Source: Chloroflexota bacterium (lineage in GTDB: Bacteria; Chloroflexota; Limnocylindria; Limnocylindrales; CSP1-4). From it: a stretch of DNA of 6,421 nucleotides. Below the pieces are notes generated by a model. It had not been told where the DNA came from, ran no database searches, and worked only from the letters and a program-made list of their open reading frames with translations. A program made the translations under genes and the position numbers. The stretch lies in the NCBI GenBank assembly GCA_021790715.1, contig JAJYGK010000186.1, positions 1 through 6,421 of the forward strand. Direction: 5' to 3'. Shown in pieces: positions 1 through 4,142 of this stretch (positions are counted from its first letter, which is position 1; the number at the start of each line of letters is the position of its first letter).

Positions 1-34
1 CCCGGTCCGGCGGGGTGCCCGCTGCGGGCCGTCC

Positions 35-73
35 GGGTCGCCCGGCCCGGGCCCGTCGGGGTCGCCCGGCCCG
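35..73. repeat. 15-base direct repeat pair
   Basis: The sequence GGGTCGCCCGGCCCG occurs at 35-49 and again at 59-73, 24 bases apart from start to start. The first copy overlaps the palindrome GGCCCGGGCC at 44-53. The 24-base period equals eight codons. It could therefore reflect repeated protein sequence in a gene ending at 99, or simple GC-rich slippage. No function is assigned. Confidence 0.45.
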
Positions 74-157
74 CACGGCCGCGGATACGGGCCGTGTGAC
101 CCTTCCCGGCCGCGACGGCGCCGGCCCACGCTGTCTGCCGGATGGCGTCCCGGGAGC

Positions 158-164
158 GGGGAGG
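158..164 (+). promoter_or_regulatory. ribosome binding site for the membrane protein
   Basis: GGGGAGG ends five bases before the ATG at 170. It is the only good Shine-Dalgarno match in this region. It fixes the start at 170, even though the frame stays open further upstream and an alternative ATG follows at 197. Confidence 0.7.
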
Positions 165-169
165 CTGCC

Positions 170-571
170 ATGCGTGCGACCCGGCACCGCGTGCGGATGG
201 GTGCGGCCGCGATCGCCGCGGTGATGGCTGCGATCTACTACCTGATCGGCCTCAACGTGCTGCACGTGGTCGAGGGCGCGCAGGACGACCCGGCCGCGAT
301 GCTCGCGTTCGGCGTGCCTGCCGGGACCCTGTTCCTGCTCGGCGCCCTCCTGCTGGCGACGCAGGATCGCCGGATCCTGTGGATCGTCGGGGCCGTCCTG
401 CAGGTGCTGGTGTTCGCGATGTACATCTCGGTCGCGCCCAGCCGGACGCCGTCGTACGAGACCTGGGGCATCACGCTCCGCATCATCGAGATCCCGCTCG
501 CGGCCGCGCTGGCATGGCTCGCGCTCACCGGGACGGGACCCGTGCTCTCGTTGCGAGGAGAGCAACGATGA
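170..571 (+). CDS. four-helix membrane protein of unknown function
   Basis: This is a 133-residue hydrophobic protein that I do not recognise. Four membrane segments are visible at about residues 10-33, 44-63, 68-88 and 97-120. The N-terminus is rich in Arg (MRATRHRVRM), which suggests it stays in the cytoplasm. A short acidic loop (EGAQDDP, 35-41) follows helix 1. No catalytic motif, heme ligand pair or metal site is obvious. The ATG at 170 is chosen because GGGGAGG lies five bases upstream. The stop codon overlaps the flavodoxin start in an ATGA, so the two are probably co-translated. The membrane protein may act with, or be regulated with, the flavodoxin protein. Seen: length, helices, overlap. 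Inferred: a functional link. The gene is real with good confidence; its role is unknown. Confidence 0.78.
   Translation: MRATRHRVRMGAAAIAAVMAAIYYLIGLNVLHVVEGAQDDPAAMLAFGVPAGTLFLLGALLLATQDRRILWIVGAVLQVLVFAMYISVAPSRTPSYETWGITLRIIEIPLAAALAWLALTGTGPVLSLRGEQR
555..560 (+). promoter_or_regulatory. ribosome binding site fixing the flavodoxin start
   Basis: GAGGAG lies seven bases before the ATG at 568, inside the last codons of the membrane protein gene. The flavodoxin frame stays open well upstream, back to an ATG at 142, but that part runs out of frame through the membrane protein. This site and the flavodoxin fold beginning right at MKVLVAY settle the start at 568. Confidence 0.75.
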
Positions 572-1119
572 AGGTCCTGGTCGCATATGCGAGCCGTCAC
601 GGCGCAACGAAAGGGATCGCCGAGCGCGTGGCGCAGACGCTCGAGCGGCGCGGGCTCGCCGTCACGCTCGAGCAGGCCGACCGCGTCCGCCAGGCCGAGA
701 CCTACGACGCCTTCGTGGTGGGCGGTTGCGCGTACATGTTCCACTGGGCAAGGGAGTGCACGGCGTTCGTCCGCCGGAACGAGCATGCGCTGGCCGGGCG
801 ACCGACCTGGCTGTTCAGCAGCGGGCCGCTCGGCACCGATCTCGTCGACGAGAAGGGCCGGGACGTCATGGTGACGACGCGCCCGAAGGAATTCGACGAG
901 CTGGCCGAGCGGGTTCACCCGCGCGACCAGCGCATCTTCTTCGGGGCGTGGGACCCCGGAGCGAAGCCGGTCGGGCTCATGGAGCGGTTCGTGGGCCTCA
1001 TGCCGGCGGCGAAGAACGCCATGCCCGCGGGCGACTTCCGCGATTGGCCGGCGATCGAGGCCTGGGCCGAGGGAATCGTGAGCGAGCTGCGGATGCAGGC
1101 GGTGACGGCGGCGAGCTGA
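568..1119 (+). CDS. flavodoxin-domain protein (Flavodoxin_5 / HemG-like)
   Basis: This is a 183-residue protein with a flavodoxin fold, expected to bind FMN in the cytoplasm and carry electrons or reduce a partner. The N-terminal strand and phosphate-binding loop are clear (YASRHGATKGIA, residues 7-18). VVGGCAYMFHW (50-60) and FSSGPLG (83-89) follow at the places where isoalloxazine-contacting loops normally lie. FFGAWDP (124-130) and MPAGDFRDWPAI (152-163) are typical of the HemG-like, Flavodoxin_5 branch. The length is close to that of HemG, the quinone-linked protoporphyrinogen IX dehydrogenase (about 180 residues). Many members of this branch have no proven substrate, and no heme biosynthesis gene lies nearby, so I do not call it hemG. 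It is coupled by an ATGA overlap to the upstream membrane protein. The family is confident; the substrate is unknown. Confidence 0.9.
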   Translation: MKVLVAYASRHGATKGIAERVAQTLERRGLAVTLEQADRVRQAETYDAFVVGGCAYMFHWARECTAFVRRNEHALAGRPTWLFSSGPLGTDLVDEKGRDVMVTTRPKEFDELAERVHPRDQRIFFGAWDPGAKPVGLMERFVGLMPAAKNAMPAGDFRDWPAIEAWAEGIVSELRMQAVTAAS

Positions 1120-1129
1120 AACTCGCGCC
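1107..1129. terminator. possible bidirectional hairpin at convergent gene ends
   Basis: GGC (1107-1109) and GCGAG (1111-1115) pair with CTCGC (1122-1126) and GCC (1127-1129). This makes an eight-base-pair stem with one bulged G at 1110 and a six-base loop. The loop holds most of the flavodoxin stop codon. It is the only hairpin I found at the junction of the two converging units, so it could end transcripts from either side. There is no run of T on either strand, so it is not a classical intrinsic terminator. The short self-complementarity could be chance in DNA this GC-rich. Confidence 0.3.
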
Positions 1130-1132
1130 GGG

Positions 1133-1555
1133 TCAGCGCGTTCGCTCCCGTGCCGGCGCGGGGTCCACCCTCGGTGGGCGCAGCGCCACCGCGACGATGC
1201 CGGCGACGCTCGCCCAGGCGAGGGTCGGCACGGCCGCCTTCGCCGCGCGCGGCGGCAGCACGAGTTCGAACATCGGAACCGGGTCGCCGAGCTGACGCTG
1301 CAGGGGCCCGAACGGGCAGTCACCACGTCCGGCGACGAGCGCGACGCCCTCCAGCGACAGGAACCCGATGGCGCACCCGAGCCGTCGGTTGCGGCGACGG
1401 GTCAGTGCGGCCCACCAGAGGTAGCCGAACGTCGTCATGCCGACGACGCCGTACGCGATGTGCGCCAGGCGAAAGGCACGGGCGCGCGCCGGCAGCGTGG
1501 ACCACCCGGGCCCGCTCGCCGGTGCGACGGACGAGGACCGGGCGCCCAGCAGCAT
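1133..1555 (-). CDS. unrecognised small membrane protein coupled to hypE
   Basis: This is a 140-residue protein with three likely membrane segments at about residues 29-51, 58-76 and 105-126. I do not recognise it as a named hydrogenase accessory protein. The most family-like stretch lies between helices 2 and 3 (residues 78-110). It contains GDCPFGPLQRQLGDP, then MFELVLPP and an Ala/Lys-rich entry into helix 3. The single Cys80 sits in a Cys-Pro turn. The tail is Pro/Arg-rich. The ATG at 1555 is chosen because it overlaps the hypE stop as TGATG. The frame is open further upstream but there lies antisense-free inside hypE in another frame. No good Shine-Dalgarno site is visible, so translation probably depends on ribosomes finishing hypE. 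Its operon position suggests a link to hydrogenase maturation or to the hydrogenase itself, but this is inference. Confidence 0.72.
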   Translation of the reverse strand: MLLGARSSSVAPASGPGWSTLPARARAFRLAHIAYGVVGMTTFGYLWWAALTRRRNRRLGCAIGFLSLEGVALVAGRGDCPFGPLQRQLGDPVPMFELVLPPRAAKAAVPTLAWASVAGIVAVALRPPRVDPAPARERTR

Positions 1556-2622
1556 CAGCAGATGCGCGGGAGCTGCTCGCCGACGAGCATGTCGACGATT
1601 CGTTCCGACCCGACCAGCGTCCGGATCGTGACCATGCCGGCATGGTCCGCGACCACCCGCCCGATGACGGCCGACGCCTCTCCCTCGGGCAGCGCGCGCA
1701 TGGCGGCCAGCGCCGCGGCCGCCTCCGCCTCGGGCAGGATCGCGACGCATTTGCCCTCGTTCGCGACGTGGAGAGGATCGAGGCCGAGCATCTCGCAGGC
1801 GGCGCGGACGGGACCCGGCACGGGGATCGCGTCCTCCTCGAGGACGATCCCCACGCCGGACGATGCCGCGATCTCGTTCACCGCCGAGGCCAGCCCGCCG
1901 CGCGTGGGATCGCGCAGGACGTGCGCGCCCGGCGCCGCGGACAGGATCGCGGCCGCGAGGCGGTGCAGCGGCTGCGTGTCCGACGCGATCTCGACCTCGA
2001 ACTCGAGTCCCTCGCGCACGCTCATGATCGCGATCCCGTGCAGGCCGATCGGGCCGGACAGCAGCACGACGTCACCGGGCGTCGCGCGGTCGGCGGCCAG
2101 CGAGACGCCGTCCGGCACGACGCCGATGCCGGCCGTGTTGACGAAGAGGCGGTCCGCCGCGCCGCGCCCCACGACCTTCGTGTCGCCCGTGACCACGCGC
2201 ACGCCCGCGGCGGCGGCCGCGCGGGCCACTGACGCCGTGACGGCGCGCAGCTCGTCGAAGGACAGTCCCTCCTCGATCACGTACGCCAGGGAGATCGCGA
2301 CGGGACGGGCACCCATCATCGCGAGGTCGTTGACCGTCCCGTTGACCGCGAGCTCGCCGATGTCGCCGCCCGGGAAGGCAATGGGGCTGACCACGAACGA
2401 GTCGGTCGTGAAGGCCAGCCGGGCGCCCGCCACGTCGAGGACCGCGGCGTCGTTGAGCGGCCCGCCGTCCGAGGCCGCCGCCAGCGCGGGGCCGATCACG
2501 TCGCGCATGAGGGCGGCGGAGAGCTGTCCGCCCGATCCGTGCCCGAGCAGGACGCGCGTCCCCTCCTCGAGAGGAGCCGGGCAGGTGGCACCCAGGGGAT
2601 CCGGGCCGGGACGATCGGTCAT
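1555..2622 (-). CDS. hypE: HypE, carbamoyl dehydratase for hydrogenase cyanide ligands
   Basis: This 355-residue protein is full length for HypE, a PurM/AIR-synthase-like ATPase. HypF carbamoylates its C-terminal cysteine, and HypE then dehydrates the group with ATP to a thiocyanate that supplies CN to the iron on HypC-HypD. The sequence ends in PRIC, so the essential cysteine (Cys355) is present as the last residue. Other family motifs are GHGSGG (27-32), NDAAVLD (57-63), TTDSFVVSP (72-80), FPGGDIGELAVNGTVNDLAMMG (83-104 region), TGDTKVV (145-151) and DPTRGGLA (238-245). The ATG at 2622 is chosen because it overlaps the hypD stop in ATGA and has a strong GGGGGAGGAG site upstream; it also gives the usual family length. 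The frame extends further upstream only as an out-of-frame passage through hypD. The downstream membrane gene begins inside the stop codon. Confidence 0.98.
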   Translation of the reverse strand: MTDRPGPDPLGATCPAPLEEGTRVLLGHGSGGQLSAALMRDVIGPALAAASDGGPLNDAAVLDVAGARLAFTTDSFVVSPIAFPGGDIGELAVNGTVNDLAMMGARPVAISLAYVIEEGLSFDELRAVTASVARAAAAAGVRVVTGDTKVVGRGAADRLFVNTAGIGVVPDGVSLAADRATPGDVVLLSGPIGLHGIAIMSVREGLEFEVEIASDTQPLHRLAAAILSAAPGAHVLRDPTRGGLASAVNEIAASSGVGIVLEEDAIPVPGPVRAACEMLGLDPLHVANEGKCVAILPEAEAAAALAAMRALPEGEASAVIGRVVADHAGMVTIRTLVGSERIVDMLVGEQLPRIC

Positions 2623-3761
2623 CGCGGCTCCTCCCCCGCTCCGGCCAGGACCGCGAGGGGGCGCGCCGGCGTGCGCAGGCCTCTCCCCGCCGCGTGGAAC
2701 GCCGCGCACGTGCCCTCGCTCGACACCATCGAGGCCCCCAGCGGGCGCCGCGGCGAGCAGAGCACGCCGTAGGCCGTGCAGTCGAGGGGCGTCTTCGTGC
2801 CCTGCAGGATCTGTCCCGCGATGCACGCCGGATGCTCGCGCGTCGCGATGTCGCCGACGTGGAAGCGGCGCTCGGCGTCGAAGCGTGCGAAGCGCTCCTT
2901 CAGGTGATAGCCCGACGCCGGGATCTGCCCGATCCCGCGCCAGGTGCGGTCGCCGATCTCGAAGACGCGGAACACGGTCTCCTGCGCCGCGCGGTTGCCC
3001 TCGCGCCGCACCGCGCGCACGTACTGATTCTCCACCTCGGCCCGCCCCTCCTCGAGCTGGCGGATCGCCATCAGCATGCCCTCGAGCAGGTCGAGCGGCT
3101 CGAAGCCGGTCACGACGATCGGGACGCGGTACTTCGCCGCGATCGGCTCGTACTCGGTCCAGCCCATGACGGCGCAGACGTGCCCGGCGGCGAGGAACGA
3201 CTGCACCTGGTTGGACGGCGACGAGAGGATCGCCTCCATCGCCGGCGGCACGAGCACGTGGCTCACGAGCACGCTGAAGTTGTCGATGCCCTGCTCGGCG
3301 GCCTGCCAGACCGCCATCGCGTTCGCCGGCGCCGTGGTCTCGAAGCCGATCGCGAAGAAGACGACCTGCCGGTCCGGATGCTGGCGGGCGATGCGGACGG
3401 CATCGAGCGGCGAATAGACGATGCGGACGTCGGCGCCCCGGGCCTTGAGCGCGAGCAGGTCCGTCGTCGAACCGGGGACGCGCAGCATGTCGCCGTAGCT
3501 GGTGAAGATGACGTTCGGATCGGCGGCGATCGCGAGCGCCTTGTCCACCTGCTCGAGCGGCGTCACGCAGACGGGGCAGCCCGGCCCGTGGATCATGCGG
3601 ACGCCGTCGGGCAGCAGTTCGTCGAGCCCCTGCTTGACGATCGTGTGCGTCTGCCCGCCGCAGACCTCCATCATCGTCCAGGGGCGTGTCGTGATGCGCC
3701 GGATCTCGCGGATGAGCGCCTTCGCCTTCGCCGCGTCGCGGTACTCGTCGACGTACTTCAC
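2619..3761 (-). CDS. hypD: HypD, Fe-S scaffold for the Fe(CN)2CO cofactor
   Basis: This 380-residue protein is full length for HypD. It forms a complex with HypC, on which the iron receives its CN and CO ligands before transfer to the [NiFe] large subunit. Visible motifs are MEVCGGQTH (Cys34), GPGCPVC (Cys62, Cys65), the FAIGFETT core (137-144), TGFEPLDLL (218-226) and VENQYVR (243-249). The C-terminal Fe-S region has Cys313, Cys328, Cys335 and Cys352, the last in SSEGTCAAF. The first is in ACIAG, so the cysteine lies two residues before the position used by E. coli HypD (RCGEVL, from memory). The start is GTG at 3761, overlapping the hypC stop as GTGA, with GGAG eight bases upstream. It begins MKYVDEYRD, matching the family N-terminus. 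The ATGA overlap with hypE implies coupled translation and matched amounts. Confidence 0.98.
   Translation of the reverse strand: MKYVDEYRDAAKAKALIREIRRITTRPWTMMEVCGGQTHTIVKQGLDELLPDGVRMIHGPGCPVCVTPLEQVDKALAIAADPNVIFTSYGDMLRVPGSTTDLLALKARGADVRIVYSPLDAVRIARQHPDRQVVFFAIGFETTAPANAMAVWQAAEQGIDNFSVLVSHVLVPPAMEAILSSPSNQVQSFLAAGHVCAVMGWTEYEPIAAKYRVPIVVTGFEPLDLLEGMLMAIRQLEEGRAEVENQYVRAVRREGNRAAQETVFRVFEIGDRTWRGIGQIPASGYHLKERFARFDAERRFHVGDIATREHPACIAGQILQGTKTPLDCTAYGVLCSPRRPLGASMVSSEGTCAAFHAAGRGLRTPARPLAVLAGAGEEPR
2628..2637 (-). promoter_or_regulatory. strong ribosome binding site for hypE
   Basis: On the minus strand GGGGGAGGAG ends five bases before the hypE ATG and lies in the last hypD codons. 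It allows independent initiation in addition to coupling through the ATGA overlap. It also decides the hypE start against the longer open frame upstream. Confidence 0.75.
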
Positions 3762-4126
3762 GGCGTCATCTCCGGGACCGGCGGGCGCCGTGCCGGCTCG
3801 CCGTCCCCGGCCCACGGACGCCCGGGATCCGCCGTGCCGGGACCCAGGTCGACGACCGCCGGCTCGGCCATCCCCGCGTCCATCGTGGCGAGCTCCTGCT
3901 CGATGCTTCCGAGCTGGTCGAGCAGCTCCAGCGTGCGGAGCGCCTCCTCCTCGTCGACCCTGCTGATGGCGAAGCCGACGTGGACGATCACGTAGTCGCC
4001 GAGGCCGACCTCCGGCACATAGGCCAGGCAGGCGTCCTTCCGCACTCCGCCGAAGTCGACGCGGCCCATGGCGAGCCCGCCCTCGTCGCGGATCTCGATC
4101 ACCTTCCCCGGGATCCCCAGGCACAT
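3758..4126 (-). CDS. hypC: HypC, hydrogenase maturation chaperone with extended tail
   Basis: HypC partners HypD during assembly of the Fe(CN)2CO group and then delivers it to the precursor of the hydrogenase large subunit. The protein opens with MCLGIPGKV, which supplies the essential Cys2 exposed after Met removal. The small beta-barrel core follows, with DACLAYVPEVGLGDYVIVHVG (residues 31-51, including His49) and FAISRVDEEEA (52-62). A helix runs to about residue 84. At 122 residues it is longer than the usual 75-95. The extra part (about 85-122) is rich in Pro, Gly, Ala and acidic residues and looks disordered. The start is certain from the family N-terminus and from AGGAGA seven bases upstream. 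It follows hypF by 16 bases and overlaps hypD by four. A role in [NiFe] large-subunit maturation is established for the family; the tail's role is unknown. Confidence 0.96.
   Translation of the reverse strand: MCLGIPGKVIEIRDEGGLAMGRVDFGGVRKDACLAYVPEVGLGDYVIVHVGFAISRVDEEEALRTLELLDQLGSIEQELATMDAGMAEPAVVDLGPGTADPGRPWAGDGEPARRPPVPEMTP
3770..3773 (-). promoter_or_regulatory. ribosome binding site supporting the hypD GTG start
   Basis: GGAG on the minus strand lies eight bases before the GTG at 3761, within the last codons of hypC. With the conserved N-terminus that follows, it supports a GTG start. The in-frame ATG further upstream would add a tail antiparallel to no known HypD sequence. Confidence 0.6.
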
Positions 4127-4133
4127 CGCGTTG

Positions 4134-4139
4134 TCTCCT
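4134..4139 (-). promoter_or_regulatory. ribosome binding site for hypC
   Basis: AGGAGA on the minus strand lies seven bases before the hypC ATG. It occupies most of the 16-base gap between the hypF stop and hypC, leaving no room for a separate promoter, so hypC is read from the hypF transcript. Confidence 0.75.
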
Positions 4140-4142
4140 GCT

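Larger units (their letters stand above)
1..169. other. GC-rich 5' segment without a supported gene
   Basis: This stretch precedes the first plus-strand gene. It is almost entirely G and C and carries a 15-base direct repeat (35-49 and 59-73) and a 10-base perfect palindrome (44-53). The plus-strand frame beginning at base 1 is open up to a TGA at 97-99 and encodes a Pro/Arg/Gly/Val-rich tail. This could be the end of a gene lying to the left, but its composition is too simple to call. The frame of the downstream membrane protein is also open from base 2 with no good start before 170. I see no convincing -35/-10 pair. The segment may hold a promoter for the 170-1119 unit, but the sequence does not show one. 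Confidence 0.4.

Noticed and set aside
142..567. Possible N-terminal extension of the flavodoxin from an ATG at 142
   Set aside because: The extension is Arg/Asp/Gly-rich, runs out of frame through the membrane gene, and the flavodoxin fold begins at 568 with its own GAGGAG site.
238..1326. Minus-strand open frame across the membrane-flavodoxin unit
   Set aside because: It has no recognisable domain and lies opposite a clear flavodoxin with a good ribosome site and the typical fold.
1460..3169. Long plus-strand open frame opposite hypE and the end of hypD
   Set aside because: It is a shadow produced by high GC. The protein is Ser/Arg/Ala/Pro-rich with no recognisable domain, while the opposite strand encodes complete HypE and HypD.
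2694..3995. Long plus-strand open frame opposite hypD and hypC
   Set aside because: Its His/Arg/Asp-rich translation is the reverse reading of strongly conserved HypD and HypC codons and shows no domain of its own.
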